64,000 nucleotides of DNA from Peterkaempfera bronchialis (GCF_003258605.2 NZ_CP031264.1:5208001-5272000); one strand, 5' to 3'; counted from the first letter of the stretch, positions 51,952 through 61,214 are shown. A program made the numbers and translations. The notes: generated by a model not told the origin, from the letters alone.

Positions 51952-52337
51952 TCGGTACCCCCTCGTCCGGTGCCACCCCCGCCACTCGGCGGTGGCCTGC
52001 CCCCTTGGACCGCCCGCCACCGGGGCGGGTTCCGGGCGACGCATCGCGAAAGGGTCACGTTTGCGGCCCCGGCGGGCCCGTTTGGGGGCCGGGCGTCTGC
52101 TCGGTATCCCTTTGTCCGGTGTCGCCTCCGCTCGGGCGTCGCGTCGCGAACGGGTTGGCGTCCTGGTGGGTCCGGTCGGCCTCCGTGCTCGGGGCGACGG
52201 GGCCTTTCGGGGGCGGCCCGGGTGTCTGCTCGGTACCCCTCGTCAGGGTTGCCGTCCTGGTGGGTCCGGTCGGCCCTTTGGGGGCGGGACGACGGGGCCT
52301 TTCGGGGGCGGGCCGGGCGTCTGCGAGAGTGGGAGGC
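51952..52337. repeat. Degenerate tandem repeats between DUF4349 and hemY genes
   Basis: This 386-bp divergent gap is built of imperfect repeats. GGCCCGTTTGGGGGCC-like blocks recur at 52075, 52200 and 52295; CTGCTCGGTAYCCC recurs near 52098 and 52227; and TCCTGGTGGGTCCGGTCGGC occurs at 52161 and 52255. The CGGTACCCCCTCGTCCGGTG stretch at the DUF4349 start (about 51954) has copies in the first two units. So the repeat includes the initiation region of the DUF4349 gene. No gene is convincing within it. Confidence 0.7.
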
Positions 52338-53849
52338 ATGGACCGAAGCGCAGTCGCCGACCGAAGCAGTGACCCCGGGCCGTGGTCGGAGAACGGGCCG
52401 CCGCCGCAGGTGGTCGTGGTCGGCGGCGGTATCGCCGGGCTGGCCGCCGCCGCGTTCCTCAGCGGCGCCGCCGGGGGGCTGGGCCGCCGTGCCCGGGTGA
52501 CCGTGCTGGAGGAGTCCGGACGGTTCGGCGGCAAGCTCCGCACCGGAGAGGTCGGCGGGGTCGCGGTCGACCTCGGCGCCGAGTCCATGCTGGCCCGGCG
52601 GCCCGAGGCGGTGGCGCTGGCCCGCGAGGTCGGCCTGGCCGACCAGCTGGAGCCGCCCGCCACCGCCAAGGCCACCCTCTGGACCCGGGGCGCGCTCCGC
52701 CCCATGCCCACCGGCCATGTGATGGGTGTCCCCGGAGACCTGGCGGCGCTGGAGCGGACCGGAGTGCTCTCGCCCGAGGGCCTGGCCCGCGCCCGGCAGG
52801 ACCTCGACCTGCCGCCCACCGAGGTCGGCGACGATGTCCCGCTCGGCGCCTGGGTCGCCGCCCGGGTCGGCCGCGAGGTGGTGGACCGGCTGGTGGAACC
52901 GCTGCTCGGCGGCGTCTACGCCGGCCACGCCGACCGGATCTCGCTGCGCGCCGCCGTCCCGCAACTGCTGCCCGTCGCCCAGCGCGGAGGCTCCCTGGTC
53001 GCGGGCGTACAGGAACTCCAGCAGCGGGCCGCAGCCACGGCCCCCGCTGAGCCGCAGCCGGTCTTCCAGGGCATCGCCGGCGGCATCGGCCGCCTGCCGC
53101 TCGCGGTCGCCGACGCGGCCCGCGCCGCCGGTGCCGAGCTGCGCACCGGCACCGCCGTGCAGTCGCTGCGCCGCACCCCCGAGGGGTGGCGGCTGGTGGT
53201 CCGCGACAGCGCGGGCGAGCGCGAGGTCACCGCCGACGCGGTGGTGCTGGCCGTACCCGCCCCCGTCGCCGCCCGGCTGCTCGCCGCCGAGGCGCCCGGC
53301 GCGGCGGCCGAGCTGGCGGCGGTGGAGTACGCCGGGATGGCGCTGGTGACCATGGCCTTCCACCGCTCCGAGCTGCCCGGGACACCGCCCGGCAGCGGCT
53401 TCCTGGTGCCGCCGGTGGACGGGCGCACCATCAAGGCGTCCACCTTCTCCAGCAACAAGTGGGGCTGGCTGGACCGGGCCGCCCCGGACCGCTTCCTGCT
53501 GCGCACCTCGGTGGGTCGGCATGGCGAGACGGCCGACGTGGCGCTGCCGGACGCGGAGCTGGTGGCCCGCTCGCTGGCCGACCTGCGCGAGGCGATCGGG
53601 CTGCGGGCCACCCCGTACGCGACCGAGGTGACCCGCTGGGAACGCGGGCTGCCGCAGTACCCGGTCGGGCACCTGGACCGGGTGCGGCGGATCCGCGAGC
53701 AGGCGGTCGGCCACGGCACGCTGGCGCTCTGCGGCGCCGCCTACGACGGGGTCGGCATCCCCGCCTGCGTCGCCAGTGCCCGGCGGGCCGCCGAGGAGGT
53801 CTCCGCCGCGCTCGCCGTGGCCGGGGGCCCGGTGAACGAGCGTCGGTGA
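52338..53849 (+). CDS. hemY: Coproporphyrinogen III / protoporphyrinogen oxidase HemY (CgoX)
   Basis: This 503-residue FAD enzyme has the dinucleotide-binding motif [17 protein letters not shown] near residue 25, the family motif GGKLRTGEV, and the C-terminal FAD segment [19 protein letters not shown]. In actinobacteria this family oxidises coproporphyrinogen III to coproporphyrin III, and the adjacent hemQ fits that route. GAGAGT lies 7 nt before the ATG; GGGAGG inside the spacer could also serve as a ribosome site if the transcript is longer. It is followed by hemQ after 20 bp. Confidence 0.92.
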   Translation: MDRSAVADRSSDPGPWSENGPPPQVVVVGGGIAGLAAAAFLSGAAGGLGRRARVTVLEESGRFGGKLRTGEVGGVAVDLGAESMLARRPEAVALAREVGLADQLEPPATAKATLWTRGALRPMPTGHVMGVPGDLAALERTGVLSPEGLARARQDLDLPPTEVGDDVPLGAWVAARVGREVVDRLVEPLLGGVYAGHADRISLRAAVPQLLPVAQRGGSLVAGVQELQQRAAATAPAEPQPVFQGIAGGIGRLPLAVADAARAAGAELRTGTAVQSLRRTPEGWRLVVRDSAGEREVTADAVVLAVPAPVAARLLAAEAPGAAAELAAVEYAGMALVTMAFHRSELPGTPPGSGFLVPPVDGRTIKASTFSSNKWGWLDRAAPDRFLLRTSVGRHGETADVALPDAELVARSLADLREAIGLRATPYATEVTRWERGLPQYPVGHLDRVRRIREQAVGHGTLALCGAAYDGVGIPACVASARRAAEEVSAALAVAGGPVNERR

Positions 53850-53869
53850 CGGAAGGGAGAATGAAGGGC

Positions 53870-54577
53870 ATGAGCGAGAGCACCCAGCCTGAGAAGAAGA
53901 AGGCCCGCGACCTCAACCAGGTCGTCCGCTACACCATGTGGTCGGTCTTCCGGCTCAAGGAGGCGCTGCCGGACGACCGCTCCGGGTACGCCGCCGAGGT
54001 GGACGAACTCTTCGCGCAGCTGCGTGAGAAGGACGTGGTGGTGCGCGGCACCTACGACGTCTCCGGGCTGCGCGCCGACGCCGACCTGATGGTCTGGTGG
54101 CACGCCGAGACCTCCGACGCGCTCCAGGACGCCTACAACCGGTTCCGCCGCACCGCCCTGGGCCGCCACCTGGAGCCGGTCTGGTCCAACATGGCGCTGC
54201 ACCGCCCTGCGGAGTTCAACAAGTCGCACATCCCCGCGTTCCTCGCCGACGAGGAGCCGCGCGGCTATGTCTGCGTGTACCCGTTCATCCGCTCGTACGA
54301 CTGGTATCTGATCCCGGACGAGGAGCGCCGCCAGATGCTCGCCGAGCACGGCAAGATGGCGCGCGGCTACCCCGATGTGCGGGCCAACACCGTCGCCTCC
54401 TTCGCGCTGGGCGACTACGAGTGGGTGCTCGCCTTCGAGGCCGACGAGCTGCACCGCATCGTGGACCTGATGCGCCACCTGCGCGGCTCCCGCGCCCGGC
54501 TGCACGTCCGCGAGGAGGTCCCCTTCTACACCGGCCGCCGCAAGCCGGTCGCCGAGCTGCTGGCCGGACTGGTCTGA
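53870..54577 (+). CDS. hemQ: Coproheme decarboxylase HemQ (chlorite dismutase family)
   Basis: This 235-residue protein belongs to the chlorite dismutase-like HemQ family, which decarboxylates coproheme to heme b. Visible family parts are [14 protein letters not shown] near the N-terminus, the catalytic-Tyr region [11 protein letters not shown], and [20 protein letters not shown], which holds the proximal His. The ATG at 53870 is preferred by similarity and by its distance from AGGGAG; the ATG at 53861 is only 2-3 nt from that site. It forms an operon with hemY. Confidence 0.93.
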   Translation: MSESTQPEKKKARDLNQVVRYTMWSVFRLKEALPDDRSGYAAEVDELFAQLREKDVVVRGTYDVSGLRADADLMVWWHAETSDALQDAYNRFRRTALGRHLEPVWSNMALHRPAEFNKSHIPAFLADEEPRGYVCVYPFIRSYDWYLIPDEERRQMLAEHGKMARGYPDVRANTVASFALGDYEWVLAFEADELHRIVDLMRHLRGSRARLHVREEVPFYTGRRKPVAELLAGLV

Positions 54578-54588
54578 CGGTGCCGCAG

Positions 54589-54622
54589 CGCCCCGCGCCG
54601 GTCGGGTCGGCGGCGCGGGGCG
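54589..54622. terminator. Convergent hairpin terminator
   Basis: CGCCCCGCGCCG (54589-54600) pairs perfectly with CGGCGCGGGGCG (54611-54622) between the hemQ stop and the end of the TIGR04222-type gene. Confidence 0.7.
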
Positions 54623-54631
54623 GCGGCTCTG

Positions 54632-55636
54632 TCAGGTACTGCTGCCGCAGCTGGACGACGACCCGCAGCTCGACGCCGAGCCGCAACCGGACGTCGCCGA
54701 GCCGCAGCTCGAAGACGTCCCGCAGCTCGAAGACGAGCCGCATGCCGAGGGCGACCCGCCGTCCTGACCGCCGGTCGCCGACCCGCACCACACCGCCGCA
54801 GCCGCGCCCCCGGTGAACCCGCCGCCGCCGGAGCCGGCCGGGCCGCTCGACACCGGCGGCGCCAGCACCTCCCGCAGCGCGGGGTCGGTGAGCAGCATCG
54901 TCCCGCCCAGCGCCACCGCCCCCAGCAGCAGCGGATCGGGGGCGGCCAGGGCGTCATGCGGGCGCCACGGCCGGTCACCGGCCCGCATCAGCTGCAACTG
55001 GCGGCGCCCCGCAGGGCTGATCTGCCCGCGCCCCGGCCCGGTGAGGGCCAGCACCAGCAGCCCGTACGCGAACATCCCCGCAAAGGCGAAGAACGGCGGG
55101 AAGCCCGGCTCGCCGTCCCCGGTGAGCCCGAAGTGGTCCTCCATCCACCGGAAGGTGGCCACCGCGCCCAGCACCATCGTCAGCAGCATCGCCACCCCCA
55201 GCAGCCGCCGGGCGATCCGGGCCCGCCGGTGCGCGGTGGCCCGCCGCGCCAGCCCCCGGTCGGCCAGCCGCTCCCCGATCGACTGCACGGCGGGGCTGCG
55301 CATCACCTCGCGCCGCAGCCCCGGAAGGGACCGCTGCCGACCGGGCCCGGCGGCGGCGATCAGTGCCGCCTCCACCTCGTTCCACGGCTGCGGGTCGGTC
55401 ACCGTGACCAGCCCGGACCGGGAGACCACCACCCGCCCCTGCTGATGCATCCACACCAGCGCCACTTCGGCCACCCGGGCCGGTCCACCGGCCAGGAACG
55501 CGGTGTCCAGCAGCGGCAGGCCCCGACCGGGCAGGCCCTGCGGTGCCGGTACCCGGCGCAGTCGGCTGTTCGCCCAACCGGCGTTCATCGACGCGGCCAG
55601 CATCGCCGTACACGCCAGCGTGAACTCCAGGTGCAT
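54632..55636 (-). CDS. TIGR04222-type membrane protein with Cys-Gly-Ser repeat tail
   Basis: This 334-residue protein matches the TIGR04222 family as I remember it. It has a hydrophobic N-terminus, a soluble region (about 30-140), hydrophobic segments near 145-162, 183-202 and 236-255, and then a glycine-rich hinge. The last 36 residues are an almost regular CGSSSS-type repeat: cysteines lie at 284, 299, 305, 311, 318, 324 and 330, mostly six apart. No other part is cysteine-rich. The ATG shares its A with the upstream stop (TGATG), so it is coupled to the two MNIO genes. The tail is the probable substrate of the DUF692 enzyme. Confidence 0.82.
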   Translation of the reverse strand: MHLEFTLACTAMLAASMNAGWANSRLRRVPAPQGLPGRGLPLLDTAFLAGGPARVAEVALVWMHQQGRVVVSRSGLVTVTDPQPWNEVEAALIAAAGPGRQRSLPGLRREVMRSPAVQSIGERLADRGLARRATAHRRARIARRLLGVAMLLTMVLGAVATFRWMEDHFGLTGDGEPGFPPFFAFAGMFAYGLLVLALTGPGRGQISPAGRRQLQLMRAGDRPWRPHDALAAPDPLLLGAVALGGTMLLTDPALREVLAPPVSSGPAGSGGGGFTGGAAAAVWCGSATGGQDGGSPSACGSSSSCGTSSSCGSATSGCGSASSCGSSSSCGSST

Positions 55637-56133
55637 CAGTGCCCCCCTCCCGACCGCCGTGCCCGGCGGCCGATCGACTCCAGCGGCGCGCGCAGCCGCG
55701 CCAGGACCGCCCCGCGCGGCGCGGTCCCCGTGCGGTCGGCGTGCCAGCGGGCCAGGCCCCGGCGCTGACCGGCCGTCAGCCCCTCCTCGTGGCAGAGCAC
55801 CCAGGCGGCGAACGCCACCGCGTCGGCGCGATGGCCGCCGGTCGGCGGGGTCGCCGCCGTATAGCGCCGGAACGCCGGGCCGAACCGTCCGCCCAGCAGG
55901 ACGGGCAGTTCTGGCGCCACCCTGGCCACCGACTCCCGCCGCTTGGCCGCCAGACCCCCGGCCTGTACCCGGACCTGCCCCGCGTCAAAGCCGGGCGGTA
56001 GCGGGCCGCCCGCCACCAGGGCCGACAGCAGCTCGGCCTGACGGCGCGCCAGCCGCGCCCGGGCCGGTGCCGTGCCGGGCTCACCGGCGTCCTCGCTCAG
56101 GCGCGGCACCAGGTACTCGTACTCCTCAGACAC
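55636..56133 (-). CDS. Small partner protein of the DUF692 enzyme
   Basis: This 165-residue basic protein has no assigned family that I can name with certainty. Its middle part, [20 protein letters not shown] followed by an aromatic residue and a PP pair, follows the pattern of DUF2063/HvfC-like partner proteins that accompany DUF692 enzymes and present the peptide substrate. The GTG at 56133 overlaps the end of the DUF692 gene by 8 bp, and its own stop touches the next start. It could be a recognition or scaffolding subunit. This role is inferred from context. Confidence 0.7.
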   Translation of the reverse strand: MSEEYEYLVPRLSEDAGEPGTAPARARLARRQAELLSALVAGGPLPPGFDAGQVRVQAGGLAAKRRESVARVAPELPVLLGGRFGPAFRRYTAATPPTGGHRADAVAFAAWVLCHEEGLTAGQRRGLARWHADRTGTAPRGAVLARLRAPLESIGRRARRSGGGH

Positions 56134-57001
56134 CCGCCGCCACCTCCGCCGCCCGCCTCCGTGCCGCCCGCAGCACCCCGCCGACGGTCGCCAGCTCCGC
56201 CGCCAGCTCGGCCGGCGGCGGGAAGTCGTCGTCCCGCTCCAGCAGGACACCCGGTGGGACGGTGCGCGAGCAGAGCTCGGCCAGCACCTCCAGCACCGGT
56301 TCGGTCACCGGGTGGGCGTGGGTGTCGTGCCACACGCCGTCGGCCTGCACCCCACCGCCGACGTGTACATAGGCGACGGCCTCCAGCGGCAGCCGGGACA
56401 GCTCCGCCGCCGGGTCCAGGCCCAGGTTGACCCGGTTGGTGTGCAGATTGGCCACGTCGACCAGCAGCCCGACCCCGGTGCGCTCCACCAGCTCGGCCAG
56501 GAACTCCCCCTCGGAGAGCTCGGCGTCCGGCCAGGCCAGCTGCGCCGCGACGTTCTCCAGCGCCAGCGGGACCGGCAGCTCCCGCTGGGCGATCCGCACA
56601 TTCTCGGCGACCACCGCGAGGGCGTCCCGGGTGCGCGGTACGGGCAGCAGATGACCGGCCTCCAGCCGGGGCAGCCCGGTCCGGCCGCCGCCCGCCCGGA
56701 CGAACGCCAGATGCTCGGTCACCAGCGGCGCGTCCAGCGCCTCCGCCCTGGCGGCCAGACCGTCCAGCCGGGCGGGATCGGGCAGGTCAGCGCCGCCGAG
56801 GCCCAGCGAGACGCCGTGCGGCACCACGACCGTGCCGCGCTCGCGCAGCAGCCGCAGCGACTCCGGCAGGCGGTCGGCGCGGATGTTCTCCGCGACCACC
56901 TCCACCCAGTCGACGCCGGGCAGCCGCTCCACCACCGTGTCGATCTCCGCCCGCCAGCCGATGCCGACCCCCAGCAGGGGAGGTGGCGTGCTGCGTTCCA
57001 T
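56126..57001 (-). CDS. DUF692-family multinuclear non-heme iron oxidase (MNIO)
   Basis: This 291-residue TIM-barrel protein belongs to DUF692, whose characterised members (MbnB, TglH and relatives) use two or three iron ions and oxygen to modify cysteines in ribosomal peptides. Likely metal ligands are all present: Glu38 (VVAEN), His62 (VPHGV), Glu96-His97 (VTEHL), Glu149 (LENVA), Asp182 and His187 (VDVANLHTN), His213 (YVHVGG), Asp226/His228 (DTHAH) and Glu255. AAGGGGG precedes the ATG. It is the first gene of a three-gene overlapping operon ending in a cysteine-repeat protein. Confidence 0.9.
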   Translation of the reverse strand: MERSTPPPLLGVGIGWRAEIDTVVERLPGVDWVEVVAENIRADRLPESLRLLRERGTVVVPHGVSLGLGGADLPDPARLDGLAARAEALDAPLVTEHLAFVRAGGGRTGLPRLEAGHLLPVPRTRDALAVVAENVRIAQRELPVPLALENVAAQLAWPDAELSEGEFLAELVERTGVGLLVDVANLHTNRVNLGLDPAAELSRLPLEAVAYVHVGGGVQADGVWHDTHAHPVTEPVLEVLAELCSRTVPPGVLLERDDDFPPPAELAAELATVGGVLRAARRRAAEVAAGV

Positions 57002-57353
57002 GGGCGCCCCCTTCGTGATCCGCGCGACCGGCGGCCGGGCTCCGTCGCCCGTACCCGCTGCCGCGCCGAGATGTCAGGCCGCCCCCTCGCGGACGGCACC
57101 GGGCCGAGACCCCCGTGCCCGGCCCGGTGCCGTGGATGTATCCCGGCGGTGGACCCGCCAATCGGCGGGGGCGATTCTCAGAGCTTGATTTGAGCTTCGG
57201 CCGCCCCGGAGCGGACCCGGAGCGGCCCCGGAGCGCGGCGCTCCGCGCACGGCCTCCGCGCGGGTCCGGGCCGTCCGGCGGGGCCATCGGCCCTTCCGCG
57301 CGGCCTCCGGTGGGAGCAGCGTGGAGGGAGGGGGCGAAGGAGAGGAGTGCCCG
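57002..57353. promoter_or_regulatory. Divergent region between MNIO operon and protease gene
   Basis: This 352-bp gap contains a perfect 13-bp inverted repeat, left arm 57093-57105 (GGCACCGGGCC core) and right arm 57121-57133, about 100 bp upstream of the DUF692 start, and a 6-bp one, CCCGCC/GGCGGG, at 57154-57169. Either could be an operator or leader structure for the MNIO operon. GGAGAGGAG at 57340-57348 is the protease ribosome site. No separate precursor-peptide gene was found here. Confidence 0.5.
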
Positions 57354-58490
57354 GTGGACGGCTCGATGGGGCTCGGCCGCGTCTTCGGCATACCGCTGAA
57401 GGTGCACTGGAGTGTTCCGCTGCTGCTGGTGGTGCTCGGCTACGACCTGGGCCGGGAGGTGCTGCCGCCCTGGGTGCCCGGCCGGTCCGGGGCCGTGTAC
57501 GCGGTTGCGGGGCTGGTCGGGGCCGTGGTGCTGCTGGCCAGCCTGGTGCTGCACGAGGGGGCGCACGCGGTGGTCGCGCGCCGGGGCGGGGTCAAGGTCG
57601 AGGACATGACGCTCTGGGCGCTGGGCGGGGTCACCAGGATGGGCCCGCCGCAGACCCCCAGGGCCATGCTGGCCGTCGCCGGGAGCGGGCCGCTGACCAG
57701 CCTGGTGGTGGGCGGCGTCCTGCTGGGCGCGGGCGTCGGCCTGCATGCCGCGCTGGGGTGGGGCGTGGTCCCGGCGCTGCTGGTCTGGCTGGGCGCGGCC
57801 AATCTGCTGCTGGGCGTCTTCAATCTGCTGCCCGCCGCCCCGCTGGACGGCGGCCGGGTGCTCCAGGCGCTGCTGTGGATGCGCTCCGGCGACCGGCTGC
57901 GCGCCGAGCAGGTGGCGGACCAGAGCGGCCAGGTGGTGGGCTATCTGCTGATCGCGCTGGGCGTGGTCTCGGTGCTCGGCGGGTCCGCCGGAGGGTTCTG
58001 GCTGGCCCTGATCGGCTTCTTTGTGGCGGTCACGGCGGGTGCGGAGCGGCGGCGCGCGATGCTGGGCAGCGCCCTGCGCGGGCTGCGGGTCGCGGACGCC
58101 ATGTCGGCGCCGGTGGAGACCGGCCCGGACTGGCAGACGGTGGCCCGCTTCGTGGACGACGCCGTGGCGCGCAGCCACCACTCCGCGCTGCCCCTGGTGG
58201 ACTTCGAGGGCCGCCCCAGCGGCCTGGTCACCCTCCGACGACTGGCCGCCGTACCGCCCGCGCAGCGCGAGCAGGTCCGGGTACGGGATGTGGCGCAGCC
58301 GCTGGCCCGCTGCGCCACCGCCGAACCCGGCGAGGCGCTGGCCGAAGCCCTCCAGCGGGCCGCCCAGCACGGCGGCTCCCGGCTGCTGGTGGTGGACGGC
58401 GGTCGGCTGGTGGGCATCGTCACCGGCCATGACGTCGCCCGCCTGATGCACCGGCACGCCCTGGTCGACCACCCGGGCCACGCCGCCTGA
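57354..58490 (+). CDS. Site-2 protease (M50) with CBS domains
   Basis: This 378-residue membrane metalloprotease has the zinc motif HEGAH at residues 67-71 and the second motif LLPAAPLDGGR near 158, with about six transmembrane segments, followed by two CBS domains (about 250-370) that likely bind nucleotides. Such Rip-type enzymes cleave membrane-bound substrates such as anti-sigma factors. The GTG at 57354 is chosen for its GGAGAGGAG ribosome site. It is divergent from the MNIO operon, and a functional link is unproven. Confidence 0.87.
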   Translation: MDGSMGLGRVFGIPLKVHWSVPLLLVVLGYDLGREVLPPWVPGRSGAVYAVAGLVGAVVLLASLVLHEGAHAVVARRGGVKVEDMTLWALGGVTRMGPPQTPRAMLAVAGSGPLTSLVVGGVLLGAGVGLHAALGWGVVPALLVWLGAANLLLGVFNLLPAAPLDGGRVLQALLWMRSGDRLRAEQVADQSGQVVGYLLIALGVVSVLGGSAGGFWLALIGFFVAVTAGAERRRAMLGSALRGLRVADAMSAPVETGPDWQTVARFVDDAVARSHHSALPLVDFEGRPSGLVTLRRLAAVPPAQREQVRVRDVAQPLARCATAEPGEALAEALQRAAQHGGSRLLVVDGGRLVGIVTGHDVARLMHRHALVDHPGHAA

Positions 58491-58638
58491 CCCGCGGCTG
58501 CTGCCGCGCCCGCCGCCCTGGCACGCACATCTGCCGCGTTGGCGAGGGCGGCCCGCCGCCTTGCAGCTGCACGCACCGGGACGCCTCGCTACCGGGCAGA
58601 CGTCGGCGGGCGAGGCGCCGGCGGGCGAGGCACCGGCT

Positions 58639-59061
58639 CTAGCCCTCGGCGGGGCGCAGCCGCAGCGAGATGCTGTTGATGCAGTACCGCTGGTCGGTGG
58701 GGGTCGGATAGCCCTCGCCCTCGAAGACATGGCCGAGGTGGGAGCCGCAGTGCGCGCAGCGGACCTCCACCCGGCGCATGCCGAGGGTGGAGTCCTCGAT
58801 GTACTCCACCCGGTCCTCGGCCAGCGGCGAGTAGAAGGACGGCCAGCCGCAGTGGCTCTCGAACTTGGTACCGGAGGTGAACAGCTCCGCGCCGCAGGCC
58901 CGGCAGGAGTAGACGCCCACGGTGGTGGTGTCGGTGTACTCGCCGGTGTGCGGGCGCTCGGTGCCCGCCTCGCGGAGCACGTGGTACTCCGCCGGGGACA
59001 GCTCCGCGCGCCACTCGGCGTCGCTCTTCTCGATCCGGTACTTGCCGGTCTCCTGGGCCAC
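58639..59061 (-). CDS. msrB: Peptide-methionine (R)-S-oxide reductase MsrB
   Basis: This 140-residue enzyme reduces methionine-R-sulfoxide in proteins. The two zinc-binding CXXC pairs (CRAC, CAHC), the conserved HCGWPSF and the catalytic Cys in RYCINSISL are present. AAGGGAG lies 7 nt before the GTG at 59061. It lies 37 bp after the murC stop on the same strand and may be in an operon with it. It converges on the site-2 protease gene; the 148-bp gap has GGCGGGCGAGGC direct repeats only. Confidence 0.94.
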   Translation of the reverse strand: MAQETGKYRIEKSDAEWRAELSPAEYHVLREAGTERPHTGEYTDTTTVGVYSCRACGAELFTSGTKFESHCGWPSFYSPLAEDRVEYIEDSTLGMRRVEVRCAHCGSHLGHVFEGEGYPTPTDQRYCINSISLRLRPAEG

Positions 59062-59098
59062 GGTGGGCTCCCTTCGGTGCGGCCGAACGCGACTGCGG

Positions 59099-60514
59099 TC
59101 AGACACCAGCCTCAACGCCGGCGAGGCGGGCCAGGATTTCCGGGCCGAGTCCGGTGACGTCGCCCGCGCCCATGGTGAGCACCAGATCGCCCGCCTTGGC
59201 GAGCGCCGCGACGGCCTCCGGCACCTCGGCCATGGTGTGCACCGGGACCGTCTCCAGACCGTGGCCGCGTGCGGCGTCGATGATGACCTCGCTGGTCACG
59301 CCGGGGATCGGGTCCTCCCGGGCGGGGTAGATGTCCAGCACCAGGGCGGCGTCGGCCAGCGCCAGCGCCTGCCCCATCTCGGTGCCCAACTGCTGGGTGC
59401 GGCTGAAGAGATGCGGCTGGAAGACCACCAGCACCCGGCCGCCCCCGGCGCTCTGCCGGATCGCCTCCAGATCGGCGGCGATCTCGGTGGGGTGGTGCGC
59501 ATAGGAGTCGATCACCTGGACGCCCCCGGCCTCGCCCTTGAGCTGGAGGCGGCGGCGCACCCCCCGGTAGCTGCCCAGGGCGGTGGCCAGCTCCTCGGCG
59601 GGCACGCCCAGCGCGATCCCGGCGGCGAGCGCGGAGACGGCGTTGTGGGCGTAGTGGCGGCCGGGCACCGAGACGGTGAAGGTGAGCGGCGCCCCGTCGG
59701 TACCGGCCGGTTCCACGGTGACCTCGCTGGACATCCCGCGCGGCACCACCGAGAGGATCCGCAGCGAGGCGTCGGCCGACTCGCCGACGGTGACGATCCG
59801 CAGGTCGGGGCGGTCCGAGACCCGGGAGGTCAGCTCGCGGGCGCCGGAGTGGTCGGCGGAGACGACCAGGGTGCCGCCCGGCTCGATGCGGCCCACAAAG
59901 GTCTCGAAGGACTCGTGGATCTCCTCGATGGAGGCGTAGTTGGCGTGGTGGTCCAGCTCCACATTGAGCACGATCGCCACCTCGGGCGCGTACTTGTGGA
60001 AGGAGCGGTCGCTCTCGTCCGCCTCGGCGACGAAGATCTCGCCGCTGCCGTGGTGGGCGTTGCTGCCCGGCTCGTCCAGGTCGCCGCCGATGGCGTACGA
60101 GGGGTCCAGGCCCAGGGCGGCCAGGCTGACCGCGAGCATGCTGGTGGTGGTGGTCTTGCCGTGGGTACCGGCCACCGCCAGCGCCCGCCGCCCGTGCATC
60201 AGCGCGGCCAGCGCATCGGCCCGGTGGATCACTGGCAGGCCCCGCTCGCGGGCCGCGACCAGCTCCGGGTTGTCCTCCCGGATCGCGCTGGAGACCACGA
60301 CGCAGCTCGCCGTCTCCGGCACCTGCCCGGCGGCGTGCCCGATGGCGACCTCGGCCCCGGCCGCCCGCAGCGCCGCCGTGGTGGCCGACTCCCTGGCGTC
60401 ACTGCCGGAGACCTCCGCCCCGCGCAGGGCCAGGATCTTCGCCAGGCCGGACATGCCCGCGCCGCCGATACCGATGAAGTGCGGGGCGTGCAGGTCGCTC
60501 GGGGCGTCGCTCAC
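59099..60514 (-). CDS. murC: UDP-N-acetylmuramate-L-alanine ligase MurC
   Basis: This 471-residue cytoplasmic ligase adds L-alanine to UDP-MurNAc in peptidoglycan synthesis. The N-terminal UDP-binding motif FIGIGGAGMSGLAKIL, the P-loop AGTHGKTTTTSM near residue 117, the Mg/Lys region and the C-terminal SYAHHPTEI are all intact. The GTG at 60514 gives a typical N-terminus and has GGGAG upstream. Unlike the main dcw cluster, murC stands apart here, as in other streptomycetes. Confidence 0.95.
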   Translation of the reverse strand: MSDAPSDLHAPHFIGIGGAGMSGLAKILALRGAEVSGSDARESATTAALRAAGAEVAIGHAAGQVPETASCVVVSSAIREDNPELVAARERGLPVIHRADALAALMHGRRALAVAGTHGKTTTTSMLAVSLAALGLDPSYAIGGDLDEPGSNAHHGSGEIFVAEADESDRSFHKYAPEVAIVLNVELDHHANYASIEEIHESFETFVGRIEPGGTLVVSADHSGARELTSRVSDRPDLRIVTVGESADASLRILSVVPRGMSSEVTVEPAGTDGAPLTFTVSVPGRHYAHNAVSALAAGIALGVPAEELATALGSYRGVRRRLQLKGEAGGVQVIDSYAHHPTEIAADLEAIRQSAGGGRVLVVFQPHLFSRTQQLGTEMGQALALADAALVLDIYPAREDPIPGVTSEVIIDAARGHGLETVPVHTMAEVPEAVAALAKAGDLVLTMGAGDVTGLGPEILARLAGVEAGV

Positions 60515-60648
60515 GGGGGTACTCCCGGGGTGGTGGGCTGCTGCTCTGTGGTGCGTCGTACGGCGCGGGGAGGCCGCAGCCGCAAGGACGATTCTGCACC
60601 ACGGGGAGGCGGCCCCCGCCACGACCCACGCCCGGGGCGGGGCGGGTG

Positions 60649-61107
60649 TCAGACGTCGTGCGCGAAGAGCTTGAGGACCGGCACGCCCACCCGGTGGCGG
60701 GCCCGCGACGCCCAGTCGCGGTGGAAGAACTCCTCGACGAAGTGCGGGGAGGTGAGCACGATGACCTCGTCGGCCCCGGTGTCCTCCACCACGGTGCGCA
60801 GCATGCCCAGCGGGTTGTCGGACACCACATGGCCGACGGCGTCCGAACCGGCGGCGTGCAGCCGGTCCAGGGTGTGCGCCAGCGCCTGGTCGGCAGGGGT
60901 GGCGGTGTCGTCCTCGTCCCGCTCGTGCACCGCCTCCTCCAGGCGGCCGAGCGCCACGTCGTCCAGGGCGCGCAGCAGTTCGTCCTGCCGGCCGCGCGGC
61001 TGCATCAGGACGACAAAGGAGGTCTTCTCCTCGCCGTGCAGCGTGGTGACCAGCTCGATGTCGGCCTCGGAGAGCGCCTTCTCGATCATCAGTACGGTCG
61101 TGAACAC
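60649..61107 (-). CDS. Conserved hypothetical protein (universal-stress-like)
   Basis: This 152-residue acidic protein begins FTTVLMIEKALSEADIELVTTLHGEE and has a C-terminal region with GADEVIVLTSPHFVEEFFHRDW. The alternating strand-helix pattern and the VIVLTSPH segment suggest a Rossmann-like or USP-like fold, but the usual USP ATP-binding Gly motif is absent. I recall relatives only as hypothetical proteins. AGAAGGGA precedes the GTG at 61107. It sits between a RibD-like reductase gene and murC on the same strand. Confidence 0.7.
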   Translation of the reverse strand: MFTTVLMIEKALSEADIELVTTLHGEEKTSFVVLMQPRGRQDELLRALDDVALGRLEEAVHERDEDDTATPADQALAHTLDRLHAAGSDAVGHVVSDNPLGMLRTVVEDTGADEVIVLTSPHFVEEFFHRDWASRARHRVGVPVLKLFAHDV

Positions 61108-61214
61108 GTGAGTCCCTTCTTCTCCCCGTGGCCCCCGGTCCCTGCCTGCTCCCATACTGCCCTCCCGCCCCGGGGGCCACGCAGGGAACGGGGTGTGCCG
61201 CAGCGTTGCGGTGG

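Noticed and set aside
57074-57391. Small minus-strand frame as a RiPP precursor upstream of the DUF692 gene
   Set aside because: It has no ribosome site, no cysteine-rich core and a random Pro/Arg composition; the Cys-repeat tail protein is a better substrate.
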